64,000 nucleotides of DNA, taken from positions 19,488,937 to 19,552,936 of the forward strand of contig JALIRH010000002.1 in assembly GCA_023055505.1 (NCBI GenBank), written 5' to 3'. Below are positions 1 to 12,020 of this stretch, piece after piece (position 1 is the stretch's first letter; each line of letters opens with the position of its first letter). A program made the position numbers and the translations under genes. The stretch comes from Callipepla californica brunnescens (lineage: Eukaryota > Chordata > Aves > Galliformes > Odontophoridae). Under the pieces are notes generated by a model. The model worked only from the letters and a program-made list of their open reading frames with translations. It did not search any database and was not told where the DNA came from.

Positions 1-1958
1 TTGAATAAAATCATTTCAGAGAGCTGGTTACGTGTTATAGCAATGATGCTACATCCCTTAAGTCCTGTTCAAAGATGGAATAAAAATTAGAGACTTTCCC
101 AACAAAAGTCTGCAAAAATTATTTACCCTTGCTTTGCAAGAAACAAAGAAGGTGGATTATAAGTTTTTTTCTAAACTTTGCAACAGTCTCTTTAAGGGGG
201 GTGGGGCGGTTTGGCATAAGAGAAATCAAGAGCTCAGTTAGAGAATCAAAAATATCAAGATTGTGAGAACTTCTGTTTGGCATTATTCCCAGAGCAGAAA
301 GCCACACACAAATAAATTCCTTACCATAAGCTTTATCTCAACCAAGGGGATTCTTTTCTCTCTCTAGGATCTTTCCCTCAAATCTGACTTTGACAAAATT
401 CAAGTGACTTCTTACTTTCATAAATGTTTTAAATTACATCATCAGCTTGAAACAAACAAAAGACTTCAGTTAAATTTATATATCTTTTATCTGTCACTAT
501 TATCAGCAAATTAGAACATTCCTACTGAAAGTAAGTGATCAAAAAGAAAGACATATCCTTCTCTTTTTTTCCCCTGATACAGATTTCAGTATTATAAAAC
601 TGAAGTTTTGTTTCTACTGCTGAGTTAAGATAAAACACAGGAGAAAGGGAAGAGTTCAATCAAAGTGGTGGAACAAAAGGAAGGTGAAAACACCTAGAAA
701 TCCAAACAAATTTCAGATGCAGAAGCAGAGTAGATGTTGAATATGCTTCTGACTCATTTTTTCACAGCATATTCTTTGTAACTGTTTCTGCTTCAGCAAT
801 GTGTGTGCAGAAAACAAATGTTATTACCAGAAAATGCTGTCACAAAAAGTCTTAACTGCTGCATCCCCTTCTCTTCATCTTATAAAAAATACACAAATGA
901 ACAGGAATTCCTTCAGAAAAATATATTGCAAGCATAAAATAATGAATTAACTGTACAGTGATATTTTCATGACATTTTAGACTTGGATATAAGGCTAGAT
1001 CTCATGGATACCATTAAAATAAACAGAAACATCTAGATTCAAGACTGTCATGGATATTTGTTTCACCTATTTCCAATATACGATTTTTAAATGAAGAGAA
1101 GGAGAACAAGATACTAGCATTCCTTCAGAATGCTACTGCAAATCCATTTGCCTTTACTTCATTCATATCTAAGGACTCAATTTCTTATACAACCATACTA
1201 AACATAACAATCTTGTTGTCACTTCCTAAGTCCTTTAAAGCTCATCCCATGTTTCTCAATCTCACAATATTAGAAGTTGATTCTACACTCAAGTAAGTAC
1301 ACAATGCAAACCTCTATCAAATACTCATTCTGCAAAAAAGCTTTACCAAACTTATTCTCATCTTCACCCTACGCGCAAGAGCAACCACACAGAAACATTT
1401 ATATAACCTTTTTCTCTTTTTCTTAAGTATCTACAAAAACGTTGATCTAATGTTCACAAATACAACCCACTATGTGACAAGTTTATCACGATGACCAGTA
1501 CATTCTCATCATTCTGATAGACTGCTTTAAGTATGAATTTCTTTTCTTGTCTCACTTTGAATATTAGATTCAAGACACGTTGTTTTTTTCCCATTAAAAG
1601 GGTACAACATATTTTTCCCAGCCCGCCTCCATTCTCTCTTGGAATTCATAACACACCGCCCCATCTTGTGTAAAACCAAGTGTTTGTGGCTATGCAATAA
1701 CCTGAATGAAAAAATCAACACAGGTAAAAGTAGCTTTTTTGATATTTTCCTTGCTTCACCAAATACGCAAAGCATACCACAGAACTACTGTTAACTCACT
1801 GATGAAGAATTTCACTTTTATCTTCACATGATGAAGATTGCCATTAGATAGCCATCAATAATATATAACATACTGCTAAAAAAACCCACAACATTACGAG
1901 TTTTGAAAATAAGTAAGGTAAAATTAATAAACAAGACTTTTTGAATTAAACACATTAC
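1..1958 (-). other. VPS13B: VPS13B intron downstream of exon A (partial)
   Basis: AT-rich intron sequence with the donor at 1957-1958. The next VPS13B exon, expected to continue with a peptide like human DAFPWTISLHNF, is not present. I recognise no repeat family here. The short ORFs at 119-307 and 1527-1775 (both minus) have no recognisable similarity and look like chance openings. Confidence 0.8.
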
Positions 1959-2193
1959 CTTCTTCAAGGATGGGTCTCAGCACAACAAATGGGATTTCCT
2001 GTAGTGGTTCCATATGCTTGTGGCCAGCACTCATAATCTTTACCTGAGGTAAGCAGACAACAAGTGTGCCAGGCATACTGGCCTGCCCATGGTACCAGCT
2101 TCGGACGGTCCCAGGAATGTCACCTGATACAATGGTACTTGGAGAAGGCAGGCTATCGTTTGGAAGGAATACACAACATGATTGCACCTCAAG
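1959..2193 (-). CDS. VPS13B: VPS13B exon A (about human residues 1070-1148)
   Basis: This is the 3'-most exon in the window, 235 nt: 78 whole codons plus one base (phase 0 in, phase 1 out). It starts after a TTTTTTCAG acceptor (AG at 2194-2195) with LEVQSCCVF and ends ILEEG, the glycine codon being split by an AAG|GTAATG donor (GT at 1957-1958). Internal landmarks are NDSLPSPSTIVSGDIPG, RSWYHGQ and SAGHKHMEPLQEIPF. These match human VPS13B almost residue for residue, with conservative changes such as Val for Ile. The ORF runs past both splice sites, so the methionine in the upstream intron is not a real start. The segment is part of the lipid-conducting beta-rod; no catalytic motif is expected. 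Confidence 0.96.
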
Positions 2194-5100
2194 CTGAAAA
2201 AACAAAGTCAAGAAAGATGTCTCAGAAACAGATTGTCATTCATTTTCGTACAAAATCTCAAGCTACTTATCTATCACAGATGACTTTAAAGGCCCATTAT
2301 CCTTAGTAGAATTAAGAGGAAAGATGATACAAAAGGTTAGAAAATACTACGTACTTGTAATAATGTTAAAATTAACAATTACTTATAGGTTCATGTTAGT
2401 GGGAAAAAACCAGTCAGCCTGGTCTGTAAATTTCATCAAAAATGTGTTGTGCAAATCTAACATGTACCCATCTATCTTTTTACAGGAGGCATGATTGAAC
2501 TAGAAAGTCCTCCTCTTCTGACACTACATCATCTTTTGTTAGCAGCAGTGGATAATCCTGTCACTAACTTGCCGTCAACTGTAAGGAGTATGTACAAAAA
2601 GTTCAATAAGGCACAGTAGAAAAAATATTAACGCTAGTGTAAAACTGAATTTAAAATAAAGAAACAGATGTACAAGGAATAAGATAAATTACTAAAGTTC
2701 AGCTTATCAATGCAATCAGAAGTAGCAAACTTGATTTCATATGAACTTACTATTCTCTATTTTCAAACAATGCTGTTACTCCGAAAAATTTCTGACTATT
2801 CTCCACCATCTCCTTCTATACCTAGCAAATTTATGTGAATACAAATGTAGAATTGAGCTCAGCACCATTTGTTCATTCAGAGGACGTATAAGCTGCAGAA
2901 TGTTACAGTCTTCCTTGGCCCTTACAAGCAATATTTTGCACCTGGATATCAAATAGCCCTAACAGCCTGCACACTTGAATGCTTTGTTAAGAAAGCACAA
3001 ACTATGATTCAGTTCGCTTCTTCACAATAGTCCTGAAAAGCCTAGTGTACAAAATATTGGACACATGATGTTATTTGTTACTGTGCTAAAAGAACACTTG
3101 TTTGCTGTAAACTTATATAACAGTTTTCCAATTTGACATCGCAGCTTAAAATTGATAACCATGGTTTGTACCCCATACCCCCTTCCCTTTAGGCTATTAA
3201 TCCTTTAAGACTGCAATAGTGATTTGTAATAGAACTGGAATTTCTCAGCACTGTAAGTACTTTGCCAGCCTATTGAGAATACAGATATTCATCTTTATTT
3301 CAGCATATTTGTGCCCTTTTGCTTAGACGAACTGACAAGAATTCACTGCAGAAAAATATAAGTAGATTTTTGCAAAAATAAATACATTGTTCCATGAAGG
3401 CTGTGTTTGTTTCTTGTTTTAGAACTGTTTGAGTTGTAAAATGAAGTTAATTACATCTTTGATAAGTAGTTTATTGATCCAAGGTTGCAGAGCATACTTT
3501 ATTTATACCGGATGAAAAGCAACAGTGTATTGTTACAGATGTAATAGATTTGGATTTTCTTTTTTTTAACCTGTAAATTAGTCGTGTCAATTTGCAAAGA
3601 TTTTTAGTGACACATTAGATCACTTTCTGGTCTATTAGTAATTAGTTGCAGGTCAAACCATTGTGGTATAATGATAAATAGATGACTAAATAAGTTATGA
3701 TCAGTATAATTTTTGTTTTATCAGTGCACTTACTGAGCAAACAGTTTATAATAGATCACCCATATATTAATGTACTTTTTTTTCATGATGACTAACATCA
3801 AATGCTGCCTGCATAAACAAACCATGTGGTTAAAATAATTCAAAAATTCCATCAGCCTGGAGAGAAGCAATACTCTGTCACACTACCAGCAGCAGGATCT
3901 ACAGGAGATGTTTTACAAAGTACTCTCGAGAAAAGACCTTACTACTCAGGTCTTACACTTATTTACTGATCAGTACAGCTTTGTATTGTTGACAAGTTCT
4001 TCAGACCATTTTTGTTTCATTGTACTTTACTATATCAAGAATACTGAAGTGAAATCTCATGGTTCCACTGTTTTCAGATGCTTCAGAGAAATTAGCATAT
4101 AGAGAGATGGATATTTTAGTATCCATTTTCAAATGATTGCGTGGGAGTTGTAAACCCTATCAAAACTCACATACCATGATCACATCAAGCCCCAGTCTGC
4201 AATGTACAGATTTACTTACAGATACTGTCTGCATACTCCTGCTTCATTTGAAGTTTTATATGGATAAATGCAATTTGCAAAACATTATTGCAGCACTTCA
4301 GAAGCCAGCACAATGAATACACAACAAAATTCCATGTTTTAGGGCAAGTTATGCAATCATTATATAAAAAATTATCAACTTGAATGCTCAAGGGCCCACT
4401 AAGTGCAAATCTGAGCATTTGAATTGCACCTGTTGAACTTCTCAAAGGCAGATTCTGCTTACAGGTTCTTATCAACTTATCAACTTTTTCTATTTTGTCT
4501 GATAGAGTCTGGACATTTGATGAATATCAAGTTCCAATGAAGGAATGGAAGAGCTCACCTGAAAGGATAGAATTAAGCACTGGACAAAAAGAGAGAGTGT
4601 GTACTACAGCTTGCTTCACCAATCAGAAAGTGCTTTAAAATATATGTTGTTCAAATATCTTAAAATTAAACTACATCAATAGCATATATTAAAGCTATCA
4701 TATAAATCTTTTTACACTTTTTAAATAACCGTTAAACTGTGTGTCTAAAATGGTGAATTTAATGTAAAATGTGACTGATTTATGTAGCTGAATATAAATC
4801 TGCAACAGTAAATCTTGCATTAATGTAAGGATCTGACAATCCAAGGGAAAGAAAATGAAGTAATCTGCCAGTAAGAAGTCCTGAAGCTGGGGGTCAGATC
4901 CTGTTCATGGAAACCATCTGGTTGGGACCCTCCAAGCCACACCAAACACAAATGATCTTTTAAAAAAATATCCTATTCATTAATGCTTCGCAGCTGTGCT
5001 GAGTGTTACTTCATTTTTCCATGGCAACATCCTTTCTGTTTCAGGGATCTTATTTCAGTTTTGGTAGCAACGTGTTCTTTTGCCAATACTGAACACATTC

Positions 5101-5730
5101 ATGTGTTAAAGAGAAGGAATTATTACAAATTCTTGAAACAGTATCACCCTCTATTTTCATTTCTATTATGTCAAGGCCTACACATTCTAAGCAACGTTCG
5201 CTAATGATAAACCTATGAACCAGGCAGTATTTTCTCTTCTACTTTCAAAAACTTAACCAAAGCATATTGCTCTAAGTTTTTACTAATATATAAACCTAAA
5301 AAAGCACAATGACTTTAAGATCTCAATTATATAAAAAGGAAAGTATTTAGGTGCTGGAATAAATTGAGTATTTTACTTCATATTTTAAAAGAAGAAAAAA
5401 TTACTCTATAGAGAGAACTATAAAATACATACCCTGCAGAAGAATTAGGTTTTCATAACTGAGGAGAAGCAAACGGAAGAGAGTGAACCAAACAACTGAT
5501 GGTCCAGAGTTATGCACAAGCACAACAAAGACGGAAAGGTTACACAAGAGTCCACGCAGCCTTTCATGATAACAGTACAATGAGATTCATTTCCCTAACC
5601 ACATTTTATAGCCATTTAAACAATTAGAAGCGTTGAAGATGACCTATTAGGTGACGCTCATAAAGCTGTCCCCTGGAAAATGGCCTTTCTCCACTCTAAT
5701 CATCATTCATCATATTCTCTCATTGGAAAG

Positions 5731-5779
5731 GCTTCAGATACAGTATAGAATCAGGGAGCTTCAGATACAGTATAGAATC
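5731..5779. repeat. Tandem duplication, 22 bp identical at 27-bp period
   Basis: GCTTCAGATACAGTATAGAA followed by TC occurs at 5731-5752 and again at 5758-5779, separated by 5 bases. The perfect identity suggests a recent duplication. Confidence 0.9.
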
Positions 5780-5999
5780 TCATAGTTACTCCCTAAACTG
5801 TGAAGATCTACTGTTACACATCCCACGTAGGTGTTATGCTCATTCCCTGACATCCATATTTGTCCTACCAAATGTGACCATTTGCAGCTGAATCAGACAG
5901 CACTGTCTGCTAGAATTTAAAAACAACAGAAATCTGTGTTTTCAAGTTCGGCAAAAAATAAAAGAGACGCAAAAGCAACGTTGAACAAAAGTTGAACAC

Positions 6000-6021
6000 A
6001 TGAGTATGAGATGAGTATGAG
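6000..6021. repeat. Tandem duplication of 11 bp
   Basis: ATGAGTATGAG occurs twice in direct succession, just after a shorter repeat of GTTGAACA. Confidence 0.85.
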
Positions 6022-8808
6022 AACTGAAAGAGCAGGCTAACCGAACATAAAAATGAGCATAATAAGGATCAGCTGCATTTTTCTTGGACCTCTTGAAACA
6101 CTGTCTTAGTCAGTATTCCTGCTTTTTCCTTAAGCAAGTTTAACTTAAATAATCCTTTATTTAGTAAAGAAGAATTTTATTTTTTGATGATTTTTGATAA
6201 GTAACCATCTTAAGAAATCACCTCATCTCCTAATTGCTGAACATAAATAAAAGTGCTCATAGCTGCAACTGTTGTAAGTCACAAAGTTTCTACTGGACCC
6301 AAGAATAAAAAGAATTATGTTCAAAGAGCTCTACTAAATCTCATCCTTACAGTTCTTACAGTCAATGTTTCACTTTGACTGAAATTTGTATACGTTATAC
6401 ACCACAAAGAAAATATTATTTTCAATAATTTCAGGAAACAGACTCGTTTTTTCAAATAATTTCAAGGATATTTAAAGGCATGTGGAATACCTGGCTATGT
6501 TTCATATGCAATAATTACACTCTTACTTAGTTGGCATTCATTACAAGATTAGTCATTAATTCATTTGCTTTTAATACAGATCCTTCATTTTTCTTACTGG
6601 AATCCAGTATTAGCAACCAATTAAAAATAATTATGTTTATATGGCTTCACAAGTCTAGCTAGCAACTATTAGATTGAAGAACACGTGAAAAGTGAGTATT
6701 AACCTCCTACACAGTGTAACTGCCAAGACGACTTCAAGGCCGCATATAAAATCCTACAACAACTAAGTAACAAAAGCAACTTTCTACAGTTAAATACGAA
6801 AGTCTTTTCACTCAAATACTAATAGCTTACCACAACTCCAATGCACAAAATCGTCATGCAATATTCTATCATTAGCAAGCCAGAGTTAGGACTAAGCAAG
6901 TACCAGCTTTGGATCCAAAATAAACTTTCCAGTTATTTTGGTTCCAAGCACTTTTACTTGTTCAAACTTCCACTAAAAGAATAATCCTTTGATGATTTTA
7001 AGTTATGAAGTTCTGCTTTATCTGACGACAACTGCGGACTTTTCTGTTCTACAATCATGTTACTAGAGGAACATGAAAATTGATTCAGAAAAAAGTGCTC
7101 AGTATTTAAACAGAAAAAAAAATATTACAGAAAATTGGATTTTTCCTATCCAAGAAAATCTAAACACATAGTGCATTTTATTAAAGGTATAATCATATTA
7201 TACTCTAACTGAAAAACAGACAACACTCATCTTGTGATCATATACTCATTGCTTTTCACAGATCTTTCCTACTTTGGTTAATATTGAAAGAAAAACTGTG
7301 AATATGTAAGTATGCCTTGAAAAACGCATTTAAATAAAATAGATAACAGAAACTGCTAAGTAATAATAAGGACAGCAAGCACATCTACCAATCACTGCTA
7401 TTTCAGTAACAAGGACTATAACATATCTGTTTGGAAACACATTCTTGGACATTGTCTGTGCTATTCCTTGGAGTTTCCTGCAACTCTTAAGAGTAACGTA
7501 CTGCCCTCTGGCATACGCTTTATCAAATATGAGTGAAGCATTAGGACACAACATATCAGAAGTGTGTAAACTGCTGTATGATTTCACAAGGTAACTGAAC
7601 TTCATCACTGATGAAAACTAAAAATATAATTTCATAGTCATAATGATGAAAATTGAAAGCATCTGAATATCATACCAAAAAAACCCACACCAAAATAAAA
7701 CCCACCTGTACAAACTATATAAATCTAAAAGCTTAGACACAAAAAAGTAGTACCCAATAGGAAAAAAATACAACTTATACCATCAATTCATTCATGTGTT
7801 ATGTAAATATATATTTACAAATACTCATTGAAAAAACATGTGCCTACCACTGCTACCAATTTTCAACCCCACAGAAAAAACCCTACTTGAACACAAGCCT
7901 TTCTATTTTTTTCTTGGTTACCTGCAAACTTATTAACTGTTTAAGTAACATATTCATTCTTCAAAGGAAAGTCACTTTGCTAGTAGTTCAAGCAATTCAC
8001 TGACATGAAAAAGGGGAGCAGAAGAAATACATATCTTTGCCCTGATTCATCTTTTGCCATTTAGAAAGGATTCAGTTCTTAATCATCATCCCAATTTATT
8101 CACTTACGACTTACACTGTAGGTATCACTTATATAATGAATTTCATTGTGTTAGATACCACACAGACACGCAACAAAAACACACTTCTTCCTTTAAACAA
8201 CTCAAAAATGATCTCCCTTGACTCCCCTTATATAGTCATTCTCATCTGCAGCATGACAACATTAAGAAAGAATGGAAAACAAGCAAAATACTCATGAAAC
8301 AATGATGAAATAGCTAACTGAAAGCTAAATTGAGTTGTCTCCTTAAGTGCCTCCTGAACTTAACTATGCAGTTAAGTCACAAATATTAAGTTTTTGCTGG
8401 GGAAAAATAAATTTTCTATCTTATATTTTGATCCTCAACTATTTCCTGCAACAAAATGCAGAAGACAAGATTCTGGGAGCAGGGGGCTGTACGTAGCTAT
8501 TTTTCTTGGTAAGGAAGAGGAAAAAAACCATTAATTTCTGCCAATAGATTTTATTTTATTTTACTTTAACATGGAATTAGTTCTTCCACATGCTGACATT
8601 CTAAGGGATGACCCATTATAGGTGGACCATAAAATATTATTCTCATTCAACATGATGTTCAAAAAGCACCGTTCATAATAATTATATAACAGTGCAATTC
8701 CCAAGCATGCACTTGATGTATATGCGGAAGAACAGAGTCCTATTGCTAGCACTTCTAAATCATCTTGCATTAGATAAGTAACCAAAACACTGGACTTCTA
8801 ACACCGCC

Positions 8809-8813
8809 TTTTC

Positions 8814-8841
<28 letters not shown>
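8809..8841. repeat. Poly(T) tract
   Basis: An almost pure T run of about 33 bp with one C. On the VPS13B sense strand it is a poly(A) run, which could mark an old retroinsertion, but no retrosequence is recognisable beside it. Confidence 0.85.
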
Positions 8842-8844
<3 letters not shown>

Positions 8845-9401
8845 TTGTGTGCATATATTTGGATTCATGAAATTTCTGCTTTTACTGATCATAGATCACT
8901 ATCTAAAGTAGTGTAAGATGAAATAATTTAATCTAACTGATCAATGATTATCCTCAATAAAAAGGTACATGCATAAGCATCTGACTCATCACTGCATAAC
9001 GTTGTATGGTATCATACAACCACTCAAAAATTATGCATCATTCACATTTTGCTCAAACATGCTTAGCAAGGTTGGCATTCTGCAAATCTAAGCATGGATA
9101 AAAAGGTAGCTAACTACCTTTATAATACAGGAGTGTGCCAAGCATTTTTCCCCTGGCATAACTTTTAAAATGATCACCCACTCAAATATAGAAAAGTATT
9201 CTGAAAACTAATAATTGAAAATGAAAGAATTCTTAATTTACCAAAACCCTCTATTTTTCAGCCTCCAGGACTTTGAAACTACTGAAATAAAACAATAAAA
9301 CCTTAGAGCTCTTTTAAACACCCTTCATAAAAAGCACTAGGATACGTAAAAAATATAAAGTTTGGAAAGACATAGTTTTTCCCACTTCCTTTTCATCTTA
9401 C

Positions 9402-9529
9402 CTGAAGTGTAAGGCGCTTAACTGCATTCCATACTATTCCAATAAATTCTTTCATTCTTTCTTCAGGACTTCTGCAGCCTTCAGATGAGTTCAGCATGGT
9501 TTTCACAGGAAGTGATAAAGGGCGAGATT
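9402..9529 (-). CDS. VPS13B: VPS13B exon B (about human residues 1028-1069)
   Basis: Exon of 128 nt: two bases completing a split Glu codon from exon C, then 42 codons. It follows the acceptor TTTGCATTAG (AG at 9530-9531), reads SRPLSLPVKTMLNSSEGC, then RSPEERMKEFIGIVWNAVK, and ends RLTLQ at a CAG|GTAAGA donor (GT at 9400-9401). The RSPEERMKEFIGIVWNAVK run appears identical to human VPS13B as I recall it; differences lie in the serine-rich N-terminal part. Its length is not a multiple of three, so skipping it alone would shift the frame. It is too short to stand out as an ORF and was found by the peptide match and splice sites. Confidence 0.96.
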
Positions 9530-9980
9530 CTAATGCAAACAACAAAATTCAGCTATAGCAGTAATATGTAACACAACATAGTGGTAGCACAGCAAAAGCT
9601 TAATGATTTTAAATTCTAGAAGAGACCTTCTCTCACTACATAGCTCACTATCTCACCACCTATGTGACAACAGTATGTAGCATGTTTCTATTACTAGTTT
9701 CAAAGCTGGCAATACAACTGCATCAGTTAAGCCTGTTGAGAAATGCAACGTAACAGAAGCACTTGGAGAAATTCTTCATTTTTAACATAAATTGTTAAGT
9801 AAATATTATGGAGAAAGCATGACCTCAGCCAATTAAGTCAGTTTTCCAAGTGTGATAAACTATTTGGTGATGGAATAGCAGAAGATGTTTTCACATACAT
9901 TGATGCCAGGGTAATCAGAAAAAGGTTTTAGTTGTAAGAAGCGAAGTCCATATTAAATTACAGCCATTTAATTGTTTTCT

Positions 9981-10017
9981 TAAAAAAATAAAATAAAATA
10001 AAAATAAAAATAAAAAA
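9981..10017. repeat. A-rich AAAAT simple repeat
   Basis: Imperfect repeats of AAAAT/AAAAAT over about 37 bp, located about 450 bp upstream (in transcript sense) of exon B. Confidence 0.85.
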
Positions 10018-11945
10018 ACTCTTAGCATTAGCTACAAGTATGCATTAAAAAAACAAGTCCGAAAGTGAAACAATGTTTTCAAATTCAAAAGGTATAAAAG
10101 TAACTGAAATATTTTAGCTAAATTCAATGATTTCTAGTGAAAAGATAAGCTTCCTTAAGTCATTAGGTATTTAGTAACATGAATATGAGAACATTTCAGA
10201 TAATACTAGCATTACATTGAATACAAGCAAAATAGCAAAACAAAAAAGGAGGGGATCAAGTACTAATTTGAAAACTATTAAAAAATGTATGTGGAATACA
10301 TTTACTCCTGTGATCTCTTACAGGGTAAGTGCTCCTTTGTACGTTTTGGGATATGCACCAAATTATCGTCATCCTCCTTCATATTTCCAGTATTGGTGTA
10401 CATCTTGTTGAGCTGACAAGACTGCAGGAACGAATTATGAATTCTTAATGACTTCATTTTAAACTAAATTAAAATCTCCACAAGTGCGACTATTTATGTT
10501 TCCACATTATGCAGCCAGGAGAAATCCATAGCATATCAACTACAGAAAAAATCTTAAAATTGAATTATTCTACCAATGCAACTCAGGTGAGCAAAATTGT
10601 CTGTCACTTTATATATGTCACTGGTCTTCATTCAATTTTGAACATGCAAGTACACATCCAAAGAATTAAAAATTAAATATCTGATAGGGGAACTTCTGCT
10701 ACCAGCATACAATGTTCATGCCACTTGAGGAATAATTCTGATATTTTTTCAATCAAGGTTAAAAAAGACCAGAGTTGTTTAGTATTCTACACACAATCCT
10801 CCAACAATTAATATTTGAATAATCTGAAAAAGAAACATTATATTAAATGGAAGCTGAATCAAAAGATTCTGAGACGGTAAAAAGGGTGAAAGAGGATTTT
10901 CAATCTCTCAGATGTTTCTGGCTTCAATTATCGGTCTGTTACAATTACAGTCAGTTAAAACTGGATCATTAGAAAGCATGACTTTTCAGGATTGTTTGTT
11001 GTCTGTTGTGCTGGAAGGACAAAAAGGAAATTTTCCATGGAAAAGCACCATGGAGTAAGTATTTCATAATGTTTGTTTTTTGTTTGCTTGTTTTACTTTT
11101 ATGCTATGTTGTGAGCATTCAATCCATATTACAAATGCATGGTGTTAAAATTAAGACATTTAGAGAGGTTGCCTTTTTATATTCTTACTAGATCTGAGTT
11201 CACAACACATTCTTTGCATAGACAGGCCCTATGCTACACATATTAGAAGGTATGAATTGGGAACAGATTGAGTAAGAAGAAAGGTTCAAACAGAGTGGAA
11301 CACAGAACTCAGTACAAGGGTGGTTAATGGGGAAAACATTATGTAAAGTCACTCTGAGTCTCTCAAAATATCAGAGGGAGGAATGACTCAGGTTAGGATG
11401 AGAAGATAAATTCTACGTAAAACTGTGTTCTTCAGCACAGTCAGCAAGGAATACCAACCAACATCTTATGTCACTGGACAATCACATTCCTCGTGAATGG
11501 GATCTAAAACTAGGTTTTGCTCAAGTCTGCCATGTTTTGCTGGCTGGGAAACACACTCCAGTAAATCTCTCTTATCTACAGGAACCAACCTTTGAATGCC
11601 AGATGCCTAACTGACACCCATGAACTAAAACAAAAATTAAATAGCTGAAACGTTTGTTTCTCTACAGGTATGCACAGCTTCAATCTGCAAAGCTGTTTCT
11701 AATTCCAGGAGTACCCAAGATAGACAACAGCTTCACTCTAATACCCCATACTCAACAAAAGATTAAAAAAAAATAAAGCAAAGCCTCTGAAATACAAACA
11801 ACATAAGGACCCATTCAATCACAAATCCCCAAAAAATAGAGAAGTAGTGAGAGATGTTTCATAACAAGAGATGCTTCAAGGTGAAAAGAGACAAGTACAG
11901 AAAAAAGTCCTATAACTCCTGAAAACAGAAGTAGAAAGAAGTAAT

Positions 11946-12020
11946 GTTTTTCTGTTTCCCTCTCCTCTCTCTCTTTACTGTTCTCTTTTCTCTCTTTCCT
12001 TACTATTTTTTGTTTTTATT
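11946..12020. repeat. Polypyrimidine (CT-rich) tract
   Basis: About 75 bp almost free of A and G on the plus strand, including CCTCTCCTCTCTCTCTTT. On the VPS13B sense strand it is a polypurine tract. Confidence 0.8.

Larger units (their letters stand above)
2194..9401 (-). other. VPS13B: VPS13B intron between exons B and A
   Basis: About 7.2 kb of AT-rich intron bounded by the GTAAGA donor of exon B and the TTTTTTCAG acceptor of exon A. It holds a 27-bp-period duplication (5731-5779), an 11-bp duplication (6000-6021) and a long T run (8809-8841). I see no coding exon, RNA gene or recognisable transposon. In the human protein the residues of B and A are adjacent, so no exon is expected between them. 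Confidence 0.85.

Noticed and set aside
1924..2211. 95-codon ORF as a free-standing small gene
   Set aside because: Its middle is VPS13B exon A bounded by consensus splice sites; the ends of the ORF are intron read-through.
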